Source: Chitinophaga sp. 180180018-3 (GTDB lineage: Bacteria; Bacteroidota; Bacteroidia; Chitinophagales; Chitinophagaceae). From it: DNA of 64,000 bases. The notes under the pieces are model-generated. The model had not been told where the DNA came from, did no database searches, and saw nothing but the letters and a program-made list of their open reading frames with translations. Position 1 is the stretch's first letter; every line of letters starts with the position of its first letter. The stretch covers positions 4,340,001 to 4,404,000 of the forward strand of contig NZ_CP140772.1 of assembly GCF_037893185.1 (NCBI RefSeq). Direction: 5' to 3'. Positions 36,980 to 46,917 of the stretch are shown here, in pieces. A program made the position numbers and the translations under genes.

Positions 36980-37615
36980 TTACCTTTTCAGGTATTTTGC
37001 CACAGCTTCAGCTTTGCTCTTCACCTGCAGCTTCTCATAGATGTTTTCAATATGCGTCCGCACCGTCCCCACACGGATATCCAGCTCATTAGCCACCTCC
37101 TTGTATGTAAGTCCCTTCACCAGCGCCTGCATGATCTGGTTCTCCCTTGGCGTCAGCACCTGCAGCTCTTTGACCTCCTTACTGCTCTCTCTCAATACCT
37201 TAAACACTTTGCTGGCAATGTGAGGAGTCACAACAGCTCCCCCTTTTAGCACATCCAACACTGCCACCTCCACCTGTGGAAGCGATGTGCTTTTCAACAA
37301 GTAACCGCTAGCCCCTCCCTTTATAGCATCAAAAACATGATGGTCATCGTCCAGGATAGTAAACATCAGCACTTTAATGTCAGGATTGTAAGCTTGCACC
37401 TGGCGTAGCGCTTTTATGTCATCGCCCCCCTCCAGGTAGAAATCCATCAATATGACCTGGGGCCGCTGCTGACGACAAAGATCGATCAGATCGATTGTGC
37501 TGTTTGAATGAAAAACTACTTCAACCTGTTCTGAAGATTCAAAATAATACAAGAGGAGCTTGACCAACATCTGGTTGTCTTCAATAATACCTAATCGTAT
37601 CTTGTTCTGGTTCAT
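36980..37615 (-). CDS. NarL/FixJ-type response regulator
   Basis: A 211-aa protein of typical length. Receiver domain: acidic pair in LGIIEDNQM, phospho-acceptor Asp in VILMDFYLEGG, Thr in LMFTILDDDHH, Lys in GYLLKSTSLPQ. The LuxR-type DNA-binding domain is at about 148-208 (LTPRENQIMQALVKGLTYKE and VRTHIENIYEKLQVKSKAEA). It is the opposite of the regulator at 15729-16442 in having all catalytic residues. It lies just upstream of the polysaccharide operon on the same strand and may control it; no histidine kinase is nearby. Confidence 0.88.
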   Translation of the reverse strand: MNQNKIRLGIIEDNQMLVKLLLYYFESSEQVEVVFHSNSTIDLIDLCRQQRPQVILMDFYLEGGDDIKALRQVQAYNPDIKVLMFTILDDDHHVFDAIKGGASGYLLKSTSLPQVEVAVLDVLKGGAVVTPHIASKVFKVLRESSKEVKELQVLTPRENQIMQALVKGLTYKEVANELDIRVGTVRTHIENIYEKLQVKSKAEAVAKYLKR

Positions 37616-37913
37616 AGTATTGACTCTCGAACGAAGTTACAATTATGTATTGCCGGTCATTTTTTTATATGAAAAACCTAAGTATGTATACTCATGATCA
37701 TAAACTGCAAATATTTTTTCCAGTGGCCCGCATTTTCCGGCCAATGTAATACTCTGAACAGCATACCTTGCTTAAAACAATATTATTAGTTTGACAGCTA
37801 ACCCCAAAATGGGTATAAACAACAAACTACTTCATCTATTTTAGTTCCGTAAATAACTGTAACGTATAAACGAAAACACAACTCTTATTCCCCAGTAGAT
37901 AGCAACCTGGAAT

Positions 37914-38150
37914 ATGAGAGTTGTACGGGATTTCAAGGCTGCTCCCTATGCTGTATTAAGCTGGGTGGTAGCAGATATTCACAAGGTGATTACCGAATTA
38001 AAAGACAAAGGTGTTATAATTGAGCACTATCAGGGACCAGGACAGGATGAAATGGGTGTATGGGCAGCGCCTGATGGAACAAAAGTAGCGTGGTTCAAGG
38101 ATCCTGATCAAAACATCCTATCTCTAACCCAGTTTAAAGTGCTAGATTAA
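37914..38150 (+). pseudogene. C-terminal half of a VOC/glyoxalase-family protein, N-terminally truncated
   Basis: The 78 codons read like the second beta-alpha-beta-beta-beta module of a single-domain VOC protein: YAVLSWVVADIHKVITELKD, then YQGPGQDEMGVWAAPDG and WFKDPDQNILSLTQ with the metal-binding-type region. Such proteins are normally about 125-135 aa with two modules. The frame is closed 15 bp before the ATG, and no first module is seen upstream in any frame. The remnant is probably inactive, although a short dimerising module cannot be excluded. Confidence 0.6.
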
Positions 38151-38162
38151 TCCAATGGTCAC

Positions 38163-38180
38163 CTAATTCTCCCTAATTAG
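38163..38180 (+). terminator. Possible terminator hairpin after the VOC remnant
   Basis: CTAATT and AATTAG form a 6-bp AT-rich stem around CTCCCT, followed by ATTTTGG. It lies 12 bp past the VOC stop. The stem is weak. Confidence 0.3.
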
Positions 38181-38316
38181 ATTTTGGATATTACAACAAC
38201 GACGTTCGAATATTTCCCCCGTAGCACCTTCGCAAGGAATGTACGAAACTGCGCCGGGATACTTTTGTTTTTTGTTTCAGGGATGAGGTACGACAGATTA
38301 ACCAGATGATTCCTCT

Positions 38317-39417
38317 TTATTCAATGTAATAGTCGGTTCCCAGTTTTTTATACTGTGCCGTCGCATTATATGGCTGGCCAGCTGTTTTTTTCCGCTTTAT
38401 CTGGCGGGTAATGGTGATAAGTATATCTTCAATCGGTTCGTTAGTGATCTTTATCGAAATGAGGCAGTTCATCAATTCAGGTGCTGCTTTTACGGAAATA
38501 TCCCGCTTCCTGTTCAGCGCTTCCAGTACGTTTTCTAAGGGTTCCCTGTCAAATATCAACTCCCCGTTGCGCCAGGCTGCAGACGCAATCGCGTTCAGGA
38601 CCACCTGTTTCGACAGGGCGGCTGTTTTCACGATGCCATCTTTCATCTCATTTGCCGATTGTCGCGCAGGCGTACTGGTTTCTTTTGCTAGTAACTGTCC
38701 TGCTGTATAAACGGCTCTTTCATTGGGCGCGAGGAACAAAGTGTCTGCCTTTATTGTACCGCTGCCAACATCAGTTCCAGCAGTGGTCAGCATTACTTTA
38801 CCTTCTATCAGCGTGATCTCTGCTTTTCGGGTTTGATAAGCCTTTACGTTGAATTGCGTACCCAATACGTGGGTAGTCAGGCCCTGTGTATGTACCAGAA
38901 AGGGATGCGCCACATCTTTTTTAATATCAAAATAGGCTTCCCCTTCCAGGTATATTTCGCGTCGTTGTTTTCCTTCGAAAGTGTCTGGATAACGCAGCGT
39001 ACTTTTGGCATTCAGCCACACCTCGGTTCCATCACTCAGTAATAATTTCTTTACGCTGCCGGCAGGTGCATAGCTGATCTCCAGGGTATTCTCATCTTTA
39101 CCCAGTCCGGATGACAAATGCCGCCACAGAAAACCGCATAACACTAATACCAGCAAACTGGCTGCAACAGCCAACTGGCGCTTATACCGTCGCCAGGTAC
39201 CTATCCGTTTTTTCTGCGAACGCTGCATACCCACCTGGATGTTATTGAACATCGTGGCTTCGAGGTCCCTGATCTGCGACTCGTTTAGCACAGATCCTAC
39301 TGATCTACCGCTATGAAATTCGTCATAATAGGCGTCGAGGAATTCCTTCTCTTCTGCAGTAGCTTTGCCCTCCAGGTATCTTTTAACCAGCTCAGCGAAT
39401 TTTTCTTTATCTATCAT
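38317..39417 (-). CDS. FecR-type anti-sigma factor, last gene of the 11-gene operon
   Basis: Start placed at the ATG at 39417 (MIDKEKFAELVKRYLEG), giving 366 aa; the frame is open to 39459. The N-terminal cytoplasmic anti-sigma region is followed by one membrane helix (LAVAASLLVLVLCGFLW, about 83-100), the periplasmic FecR domain (LLLSDGTEVWLNAKSTLRYP; GEAYFDIKKDVAHPFLVHT; VLGTQFNVKAY) and a DUF4974-like C-terminal domain (LIFDREPLENVLEALNRKRD). It should hold an ECF sigma factor inactive until a signal comes from an outer-membrane receptor. Unusually it lies at the far 3' end of the operon, more than 17 kb from the sigma gene at 56966-57541. Confidence 0.87.
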   Translation of the reverse strand: MIDKEKFAELVKRYLEGKATAEEKEFLDAYYDEFHSGRSVGSVLNESQIRDLEATMFNNIQVGMQRSQKKRIGTWRRYKRQLAVAASLLVLVLCGFLWRHLSSGLGKDENTLEISYAPAGSVKKLLLSDGTEVWLNAKSTLRYPDTFEGKQRREIYLEGEAYFDIKKDVAHPFLVHTQGLTTHVLGTQFNVKAYQTRKAEITLIEGKVMLTTAGTDVGSGTIKADTLFLAPNERAVYTAGQLLAKETSTPARQSANEMKDGIVKTAALSKQVVLNAIASAAWRNGELIFDREPLENVLEALNRKRDISVKAAPELMNCLISIKITNEPIEDILITITRQIKRKKTAGQPYNATAQYKKLGTDYYIE

Positions 39418-39465
39418 ACAAAACAACAAAGTGCAGGTCAGTGCCCGGTAAAAAAGCAAAGGTAA

Positions 39466-42400
39466 TCAAAAATTATACCTTACTCCCAGCTGCATCTGCC
39501 ACCGCGATTGATACAAATCCACCTGATAGGGCGTTGACGGCTGCTCCCAGATGTAGATTGGGAAACCAGCTTTGTTTGCACCCGTTGGTCGCAAACCCAC
39601 ACTGGCAGAAGAGTTGAACAGGTCAGATGAAAAATAGGCCTTCCCCCAATCCGCATGCAATAAGTTCAGCACATTAAAAATATCCCAGCTGATCGTGATA
39701 GCATGTGCCGCTTTTTGCGATAACGAAAATGTTTCTGCAATGCGCAGATCAGCCGTTGTATTCCACGGTGTATGGGCGGCATTCCGTTGCGTAAACTGGC
39801 CGCGGCGCCCGCGAAGATAAGACACAGAACGGATGTACTGCTCAAACTCCTGCGCCTGATCTGCCGCCGTTTTATACACCTGCGTGTTATCTGCGAGTTG
39901 TAAAGTACCCGTCCGAAAAAAGTTGATCATTTCTTCCGGTTTGGGTATATATGCGAGACTGACCTGCTGGCCGGTTCCCTGTATATTTACGGGACTGTTA
40001 ACAAACCCGTACGTAAACGGCGCACCTGAAGCCGTGCTGAAGAACAGGTTTACATTGGTCTGAAACCGTTGCTGCCTGCCATACCCCAGATGATAATTGA
40101 TAGCGCTCACGATCCGGTGCCGGATATCAAAGTTTGACCAGGCCAGTTCGGGATCATTGGGATTCAGCGACTGGTTCAGCTGCCAGTTGGATTCCATGGA
40201 ATTACGGATACCATTGGCAACGTCCTTTGATTCGCCATAAGTGTATGCTACAAAAACATCCAGCCCGAAAGGAAAACTCCTCGAAAGTTGCGCGGTAAGG
40301 CTATAGCGGTAGCCTTTGCTGGTGTTGGTGAGCAAATACATGGAGGTAAACGCCGGATCAGTAGAGCGACCTGTAAACACCGGCTGTTGCTGTTTGGCAT
40401 CATACTGGTAATACGCTACACTATCCTGTTGATTGATCTGCCTGAATTGAAGATCGTAGATGGCTTTTGTATATACTGCTTCCAGCGATAATTTATACCC
40501 TTTACCCAACTTCATGTCCAGCGCCGCGCTGGTGCGCCATACCTGCGGTACCTTAAAATGATTATCGATCAGGTCTATCTGTGTCGGGCCATTGACGTCC
40601 AATGCAGAGAGGCCATTCTCATTGACCGCGGTACCCGCTATGCCGGTGCGGGAAGGTACACGGGGATCAGTGCCTTTGTTAGGAGCAGTGGGCGGCACAG
40701 GCGGTATGGCCGTGGGATTGCCGGCGTAGTTATACCGCTTATCAAACGCGCCGTATGTATTCCCGTTGTTGTAGAATGCGTATCCCAGCCAGGCAAAAGG
40801 GATACGCCCGATAAACAAACCGGTGCCCCCGCGCAGCACCAGGCTTTTATCTCCCCTGATGTCAAAGTTCACTCCGAGGCGCGGGGACAGCTGCACCTGT
40901 CCCAGATAAACATTCCGTATATCCGCCGGGCGCGTGTACGTGTAGCTGTTACCGTAAAATACATCCTGGATCGCATTCCTGGTTTTGAGAGACAACAGCT
41001 GTTTATCCGGCACGTCCGTCATGTCCAGCCGCAGACCCGGCGTTAGCTTCAACCGTTTTGACAACACTATCTCATCCTGCAAATAAACACTATACAAGTT
41101 CACTTTGAACCTGGCGGAAGGATGCGCTAACAGGTAATCCCGATCCTGGTTGGCATAACTGAAATTCCCTCTTATCCTGCTGGGACTACCAGTGAGGAAA
41201 TCGGTGAGCGTTGGATAATCGATACGGCCATTGGGCGAATTCACAAAACCATAGGTGATGCGATACAGCTCATTATGCGTACCCAGGGTAATAGTATGAT
41301 TGCCTTTAAAAAGCGTTACGTTATCGGTGATCTCCAGACTATTCTGCCGGAGGTTAAAGATGCTTGCCTCCCGGTCGGTGCCGAGTAGGATCGTTGTTCC
41401 CAGCGTATTACCACCGATCTGTATCTGCGGATAATAGCCATAAGATAACGGATCCCTGTAATCTTTGACGGTCGTGTATCCTACAATAAGACTATTGGCG
41501 ACACGGTCATTGAACCGCGTTTTCAACTCTCCTACTGTGGCTACCTGGTTATTCCGTTGTACATAATCAATACTGGAAAAACGGAAGTTCTGATCATCAC
41601 GCGTCAGGTTGGTGGCTTCCGAAATAACTACATTGCTGCGGATAGCCAGCTGGTGTTTATCAGAAATATTCCAATCCAGGCGGTTAAAAAATTTCTTTGA
41701 CCGGGAATAAACGTTGTAAGCGCCTGCTGTACCTGGATCAAAACCCAGCTCGGCGCGTTTATAATAATCCCTGATCTGTTCTGCCTGGTCCTGCGTGAGT
41801 ATGTCCTGTACAAAAGAAGAAGCGGCTGTAGCGGTCAATGGGTCTACGCGGTCGGTGAGTTCTTCGTTGGTAAAAAAGAACAGTTTGTTCCTGATGATAG
41901 GAAACCCTATGCGGAAGCCGGTTTGCACGTCGTGATAGTCAGAAGGCATCTTTCCTGTTCCTCCTGCCACATCTTTACCAACCAGGGAAGCGTTGCGGCC
42001 AAATCCATAAATGGAGCCGGTCACGGTGTTGCTGCCGCCGCGTGTAACTGCGTTGATGCTGCCGCCGGTGAAGTTTCCGATTTTCACGTCATAGGGTGCA
42101 ATGTACACCTGTATGTCCTGTATAGCGTCTATGGAAATGGAATTGGTGCGGGTGGAGCTACCTATCTGGCCGGAAGTACCAGTCTGGCCACCTAAAGAAG
42201 GACTAAAGCCGATCGCGTCGTTATTGATGGCTCCATCAATGGTTACGTTGTTGTACCGGAAATTAGTGCCTGCAAATGAGTTACCGTTGTATTGCGGAGT
42301 AAGGCGGGTATAATCCTGGAAGCTCCTTGCGCCTGCAGCCAGGTTCCGCAATTGGGAGGCCGATACGTTGTAGCCTGCTCCTGTCGCATTGGCTTTGGGT

Positions 42401-42807
42401 GGCCGGGTGTCTTTTATCTCCACTACAGCAAGCGTTTTCACGGCAGGTATCAATATAAAATCAATCGTGACGGGATCGCCCAATGCAATGGTAAGGTTGT
42501 TTTGACTTTTCTCCCGCATGCCCATGGCGGTTACCTTTACACTGTAAGGCCCGCCCACCCGCAGGTTCACAAGATAGTAGCGTCCCAGTTCGTTGGTGGT
42601 GGTCACATACCGCGTGCCTGTCGGCTCGTGCACGGCAATCACCGCCGCCCCGGGAATAAATCCGGCAGTAGAGTCAGTGACCTTGCCGCTCAGTGAGCCG
42701 TTGGTCTCCTGCGCCTTTGCAGACAATATGCCCACGCCCAGCAGTAGGATGATATAACCCGCGCTGCGCATGGAATGAAGAATAGCCGTTGGTATTTTAA
42801 TATTCAT
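39466..42807 (-). CDS. Oar-like TonB-dependent receptor with CarboxypepD-regulatory domain
   Basis: Start placed at the ATG at 42807 (MNIKIPTAILHSMRSAGYII), giving 1113 aa and a signal peptide ending AKAQ. The carboxypeptidase-regulatory domain follows (SLSGKVTDSTAGFIPGAAVI, about 38-120), then a plug (FRYNNVTIDGAINNDAIGF; GGSINAVTRGGSN) and a barrel ending in LGVRYNF. No STN domain is present. The plug and the extended length are those of the Oar/OmpA-like TonB receptors, some of which take part in protein export in Myxococcus; the substrate here is unknown. The gene overlaps the upstream lipoprotein gene by 11 bp. Confidence 0.85.
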   Translation of the reverse strand: MNIKIPTAILHSMRSAGYIILLLGVGILSAKAQETNGSLSGKVTDSTAGFIPGAAVIAVHEPTGTRYVTTTNELGRYYLVNLRVGGPYSVKVTAMGMREKSQNNLTIALGDPVTIDFILIPAVKTLAVVEIKDTRPPKANATGAGYNVSASQLRNLAAGARSFQDYTRLTPQYNGNSFAGTNFRYNNVTIDGAINNDAIGFSPSLGGQTGTSGQIGSSTRTNSISIDAIQDIQVYIAPYDVKIGNFTGGSINAVTRGGSNTVTGSIYGFGRNASLVGKDVAGGTGKMPSDYHDVQTGFRIGFPIIRNKLFFFTNEELTDRVDPLTATAASSFVQDILTQDQAEQIRDYYKRAELGFDPGTAGAYNVYSRSKKFFNRLDWNISDKHQLAIRSNVVISEATNLTRDDQNFRFSSIDYVQRNNQVATVGELKTRFNDRVANSLIVGYTTVKDYRDPLSYGYYPQIQIGGNTLGTTILLGTDREASIFNLRQNSLEITDNVTLFKGNHTITLGTHNELYRITYGFVNSPNGRIDYPTLTDFLTGSPSRIRGNFSYANQDRDYLLAHPSARFKVNLYSVYLQDEIVLSKRLKLTPGLRLDMTDVPDKQLLSLKTRNAIQDVFYGNSYTYTRPADIRNVYLGQVQLSPRLGVNFDIRGDKSLVLRGGTGLFIGRIPFAWLGYAFYNNGNTYGAFDKRYNYAGNPTAIPPVPPTAPNKGTDPRVPSRTGIAGTAVNENGLSALDVNGPTQIDLIDNHFKVPQVWRTSAALDMKLGKGYKLSLEAVYTKAIYDLQFRQINQQDSVAYYQYDAKQQQPVFTGRSTDPAFTSMYLLTNTSKGYRYSLTAQLSRSFPFGLDVFVAYTYGESKDVANGIRNSMESNWQLNQSLNPNDPELAWSNFDIRHRIVSAINYHLGYGRQQRFQTNVNLFFSTASGAPFTYGFVNSPVNIQGTGQQVSLAYIPKPEEMINFFRTGTLQLADNTQVYKTAADQAQEFEQYIRSVSYLRGRRGQFTQRNAAHTPWNTTADLRIAETFSLSQKAAHAITISWDIFNVLNLLHADWGKAYFSSDLFNSSASVGLRPTGANKAGFPIYIWEQPSTPYQVDLYQSRWQMQLGVRYNF

Positions 42808-43693
42808 ACTTAAAGGTTCTCTTTCCTGAATAGTTGAATTGTACATTTTCGAAATGCTCTATGGCCTTCGCTGGAAAACCATTGTCGGTATATTCATAAG
42901 TACGGGTAGTGCGGTAAATGGTGATGGTGTCGAACTCCGGTGCCGAGCTGCTGCCGGCGGAATTCAGCAGGGTACCCACCAACCGCGAGCTGGTCACGTT
43001 ATTCTTATTCACTAACGCCGGTACTTCTCCAGGCAATAGGTTACTGTACTGCAGATAAGGAAAGGCCGTGAACGGGTTCAGCTTATCATCGAATGTGTAA
43101 AAGCTGTATTGTAATAGTGTGGGGCGTCCTTTCATATCCAGCTGGTTAGTGGTGATCTTTACCACGTTATTGCCTGATGGGTCGTAAGTGAACAAGTATT
43201 GTAACCTGGCCGGCAGTTTCAATGGCTTTTGTACTGAATCCAACAGCGCTATCAGTTTGCCTGTAGCAGAATAGGTATATACCAGTTTGCCCGTATCCGT
43301 GAGTGTTGTATAATTTACCTGCAAGGGTTTTCCGCCCGCGTCATATGTGATCTGCTGCACACTTTTGTCATTGGCCAACGCGCTCACCAGTTTGTTTCCT
43401 TCATAACTGAGATTGAAGGAAAACAGGCTCTGGCCCATCTTCTCAAACAAGTTCACCATTCTTCCTTCCTGGTTGTAAGATGCGGTAAAAGAGGTAACGG
43501 GTTTAATATCATAGTCCGCTGCAATCAGGTCATACCGGGATAACTGCCCGGAAGGGGAAGTACCCAAAGCAACAGGTATTATCTCTTTTTTGCAACCTTG
43601 TCCCCATACTCCTATTAACAAAAATGCCAGCCAGCACCCCTTTTTCAGTAGGGTAATTGCATCTGTATATCTGCTTGTATAATATCCTTTCAT
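42797..43693 (-). CDS. Lipoprotein with YD-like/DUF4595-type repeats
   Basis: Start placed at the ATG at 43693 (MKGYYTSRYTDAITLLKKG), giving 298 aa; the frame extends to 43912 inside the upstream gene. A lipobox is seen in GVWGQGCKKE. The body has repeated strands of the Y-x-Y/G-(K/R) kind (FSFNLSYEGNKLVSAL; ITYDAGGKPLQVNYTT; YTYSATGKLIALL) and YTFDDKLNPFTAFPYL, as in DUF4595 proteins. Anchored in a membrane, probably exposed at the surface. Function unknown; it belongs to the 11-gene operon and overlaps the Oar-like receptor gene. Confidence 0.65.
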   Translation of the reverse strand: MKGYYTSRYTDAITLLKKGCWLAFLLIGVWGQGCKKEIIPVALGTSPSGQLSRYDLIAADYDIKPVTSFTASYNQEGRMVNLFEKMGQSLFSFNLSYEGNKLVSALANDKSVQQITYDAGGKPLQVNYTTLTDTGKLVYTYSATGKLIALLDSVQKPLKLPARLQYLFTYDPSGNNVVKITTNQLDMKGRPTLLQYSFYTFDDKLNPFTAFPYLQYSNLLPGEVPALVNKNNVTSSRLVGTLLNSAGSSSAPEFDTITIYRTTRTYEYTDNGFPAKAIEHFENVQFNYSGKRTFKYEY

Positions 43694-43721
43694 AGATCGA
43701 TGATTTGAATGATGCTCGTAT

Positions 43722-45089
43722 TCATTTTGAAAAATAGATGCTGTTAACGCCAGCTGGCTGATAGTTAATACAGGAACGGAATCCCAGGTACCGGCTGGCT
43801 CCTGTTGCATCAGGTCCCTTGAAAGTTCTTGTGCCTGCTGCCAGCAATATCGTGCAGATGGATGGATGATAATTCGTGCCATCCGAGCGCACCAGCCAGC
43901 TATCCAGCGCATCTATGTTGGTTAGCGTTCCCCACTGCTGGAAGAAATAATGGTACTTATTATAAACTGCCAGCCAGTCGCCTTGCGCCACCGGAAAATC
44001 ATTCGTCGCTCGTGACTGTCCGGAGCGGTAGGCCAGTACGCGGTAATACCGGGGTATGGCCGGTTGGCCGGATGCCGGAGCAGCGTACCAATCTCCCGCC
44101 ACTCTCATATTAGCGGCTACATCAAGTTCAAAAAAGGGGGCGTCCACTGTTGACTGATAACGCGTAAGCCCTTTGGTTACCAGTATTTCCCCGCCTATGC
44201 TATCTGCCATCCGGTGCGAAGTACCTCCACCAGCCTGATCACTCGTATAATAATCAGGGACCAGGCCATAGATGGGCGCGATATAAATGTCGAGCGACTC
44301 TGTTGTCTGGTTCAGCATCTGGTCGCCTGTTACCGGCGTTACATTCACGAAACGGATATACGCCGTAGAATCCTTGAATCGGGGCAGCTTATCGGGATGA
44401 TCCTTCACCACCAGCAACTCCAGATGATTGGTGAGGTGATTGATAGATTCCTGAACGGTATAGATCGGTAGACCCGGAAAGAGGGTGTTCTCAATCGTGA
44501 CATATTGCTTAACGGGCGCTTTATTCAGCAGAAAAAAGGTTTGTACTGCCCCGCCTTCCAGGCTCACGGACTGATCGAAAAATTTATCTCCCCGGATGGC
44601 AACCGGGTTCCCGAAGACGGATGCATTGATCACGCTGTAAAACGACAGCTGATGGTGCGCTGCCGGCAACGCCGCCCAGTTATAAAAATTAATATTATCG
44701 AGAATCGGCGCCAGGCCAATGCGGTTGGTAGGATTGGGAAAGGTAGCATAGGTGCTGCCTGGCTTGTTACTAAAGCCGTACGTTCCTGAAAAATTAACTG
44801 GCGAATTGTCCGTACATCCACCGGAGGGATAATTGACTGTGGTAGTAGTGCCTTGTTTACTATCCGGCTGGTACACGGTGCCATCTGCATTATACAAGGT
44901 AGAGTCGCCGTTGGCGTTTATCCTGCCATCCAGCAGGAACTGTACTTTCCCATTCCCTGGCGCGTCTACGACCACTATACGGGTATAGGCATTTGCAAAG
45001 GGCGAGGGTGCGATTGCATCCCGCTTACATCCTGCAGTAATGACCAGCAACGTTATGACGCACTGTATGAGCGAATATGTTCGTTTCAT
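43722..45089 (-). CDS. Lipoprotein with DUF4397-like domains
   Basis: A 455-aa lipoprotein with the lipobox ITAGC near residue 21. Two DUF4397-like beta-sandwich segments can be seen: YTRIVVVDAPGNGKVQFLL near residue 36 and STAYIRFVNVTPVTGDQM near residue 235, both with the x-x-R-(V/I)-V-(N/D)-(A/V)-x-P pattern. The C-terminal third is not assigned. DUF4397 proteins are extracytoplasmic and of unknown function. Spacing of 28 bp to the next gene and 73 bp from the previous one fits co-transcription. Confidence 0.6.
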   Translation of the reverse strand: MKRTYSLIQCVITLLVITAGCKRDAIAPSPFANAYTRIVVVDAPGNGKVQFLLDGRINANGDSTLYNADGTVYQPDSKQGTTTTVNYPSGGCTDNSPVNFSGTYGFSNKPGSTYATFPNPTNRIGLAPILDNINFYNWAALPAAHHQLSFYSVINASVFGNPVAIRGDKFFDQSVSLEGGAVQTFFLLNKAPVKQYVTIENTLFPGLPIYTVQESINHLTNHLELLVVKDHPDKLPRFKDSTAYIRFVNVTPVTGDQMLNQTTESLDIYIAPIYGLVPDYYTSDQAGGGTSHRMADSIGGEILVTKGLTRYQSTVDAPFFELDVAANMRVAGDWYAAPASGQPAIPRYYRVLAYRSGQSRATNDFPVAQGDWLAVYNKYHYFFQQWGTLTNIDALDSWLVRSDGTNYHPSICTILLAAGTRTFKGPDATGASRYLGFRSCINYQPAGVNSIYFSK

Positions 45090-45162
45090 CCGTTAATATT
45101 TGATTTTTTCATTGGTCGTATGGAACCTCGCATTAATCAAGCACGGTTTAATCATCACTATT

Positions 45163-46917
45163 TTACTTTCCCGTGAACAGGCTAAATCTTAAAGCCTGCG
45201 TGCTGGTTAAGGATTCCATGCGGCCATATACGGTATATATCTTTGGTGTAATGCCGTTGTCATTGAGCCGTCGCAGGGCGGTATACTGACCGGGCACTTT
45301 CGTACAAGCATAATAGATATGAGAACCTAACCATATAAAACCTGTATTTCCCGATTGCACAGTTTTCGCCGGAATGCTGGAAGTCGCGTCTGCCCAGTTA
45401 CCATCATTATACAGTACACTAAGCACCCTGGTATCAGCGTTGAATTTGTAAATGGTATTGAGCGCGTTACCGGCGTAATCGGCCGAGCGTGTCACGATCA
45501 GCAGGCTATTGCCATGGGAAGGACTGGTCACAATACAGACAATGCTCGTAGCCGGATCAGTCAGATCAAGCGGGATGGTCTCACTAACGGTACCGCCCCT
45601 ACGTCTATACCGCACGCCCAGCACATCAGTAGGGGTATAGGGATAACCCCGCGAGCCAACGGAGATATAAAAGATATAATCCTTTCCAAATTGCTGATTG
45701 TAAGCAGATGAATCACCGAACACGTTCCGCTGTAATGTCAGCGAAGGCGCGGACTGCGACACATCACCTGTATAGTAGTCATCACTCATACCCATTTTGA
45801 TATAGATCATATTACCGTCCATGGCCAGTTGTTGAATGGGCGAATAGTGGACCAGCCGAAATATGGCAGGCTTGCCGGGAACCGGGTAAAATTTAGTGTA
45901 CAGTCCCGGAGCGTCAAAGGTTTTGCTCCAGATAGCAACAGGCGCAGCATATGCCCCGGCATCCGATAATTTCATCAGGCTATACTGTGCCGGGAACGGA
46001 TAGGCAGACGAGGTCAGGTAATAAGCATTGTGTTGCAGATCATTCACCACAAAATTGTCGATTGCATAATAGGGCGAACGAAGCCCCTCCGGATAATAAG
46101 CGGTATTGCGCCACCAGATCGTATTAGGAGCAAACAAAGGTTTATCAACGCTGTAAAGGACGTTGCTTTGCGGCAGCCGGGAGTTGGCGAGCCCCTTGTT
46201 AAAGTTTGCTCCGGTTAACTTCCCCGGGAAATCGCGGTCACCCGGATCCGTGATCGAATAGTTTGGCGTCATCCAGTAGAGACTCCCATCTTCCAAAGGA
46301 TTTACCTTGTTGATCGTAAGCTGAACAGACGTTGATGTAAGTCCGCCTGATGTTACCTGCACCGGCCCGGTGTATGAAAGATCCGGCACTACTACCCGCA
46401 GTTCCGTAGGAGTAGCATTGATGATTTTTCCTACGTAAGTGCCGTTAAACAGGATCGAGCTCTGGTCGTATGGCGTACCAAAATTTTTTCCTGTTACGAT
46501 AATGGTATCTCCTTCATAAGCGCTGGCTGGCGTGATAGACAATATTGATGGCTGTAAGAAGCCGGCTATAGTGATGGGTTGATCGAACTGCGTTGCCTGT
46601 CCTCCTTTAAACCCAATGGACAGCATACCGTTTTGCGCGCCTTGGGGCACCACTACAGACAACTCGCCAGACGAGGCATTGATGACCGGGAACAAAATGG
46701 ATGCAACCGATACCAGATTCGTAGCTGGCGTGGTACTGAAGTTAGTGCCTTTGATGAACAAAGTGTCTCCAATTTGCAATCTATTTTTGCTGATGCTGCT
46801 GATGGTAACTACCGGTACGGTCGTGTTTTCCTTTTTTTTGCAGGCAGTCAACAATAACAACAGTAACCATACTGGCAATACGATCCTGGCTGTCTGGTAA
46901 ATAATGATCTGTATCAT
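45163..46917 (-). CDS. Surface lipoprotein with two TIG/IPT domains and a propeller-like region
   Basis: A 584-aa lipoprotein (lipobox LLTAC). Residues about 35-115 and 120-205 are TIG/IPT Ig-like domains: IGDTLFIKGTNFSTTP and YEGDTIIVTGKNFGTP. The remaining 375 residues consist of repeated beta segments with aromatic ends (YYLTSSAYPFPAQYSLMKL; DDYYTGDVSQSAP; NTIYKFNADTRVLSVLY) that suggest a beta-propeller. TIG domains act as spacers in glycan-binding surface proteins of Bacteroidota, so a glycan- or ligand-binding role is possible but unproved. Overlaps the upstream gene by 4 bp. Confidence 0.65.
   Translation of the reverse strand: MIQIIIYQTARIVLPVWLLLLLLTACKKKENTTVPVVTISSISKNRLQIGDTLFIKGTNFSTTPATNLVSVASILFPVINASSGELSVVVPQGAQNGMLSIGFKGGQATQFDQPITIAGFLQPSILSITPASAYEGDTIIVTGKNFGTPYDQSSILFNGTYVGKIINATPTELRVVVPDLSYTGPVQVTSGGLTSTSVQLTINKVNPLEDGSLYWMTPNYSITDPGDRDFPGKLTGANFNKGLANSRLPQSNVLYSVDKPLFAPNTIWWRNTAYYPEGLRSPYYAIDNFVVNDLQHNAYYLTSSAYPFPAQYSLMKLSDAGAYAAPVAIWSKTFDAPGLYTKFYPVPGKPAIFRLVHYSPIQQLAMDGNMIYIKMGMSDDYYTGDVSQSAPSLTLQRNVFGDSSAYNQQFGKDYIFYISVGSRGYPYTPTDVLGVRYRRRGGTVSETIPLDLTDPATSIVCIVTSPSHGNSLLIVTRSADYAGNALNTIYKFNADTRVLSVLYNDGNWADATSSIPAKTVQSGNTGFIWLGSHIYYACTKVPGQYTALRRLNDNGITPKIYTVYGRMESLTSTQALRFSLFTGK

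Noticed and set aside
43694..43912. N-terminal extension of the YD-like lipoprotein gene into the upstream gene
   Set aside because: The lipoprotein signal starts after the ATG at 43693; the extension is the shadow of the upstream coding sequence.
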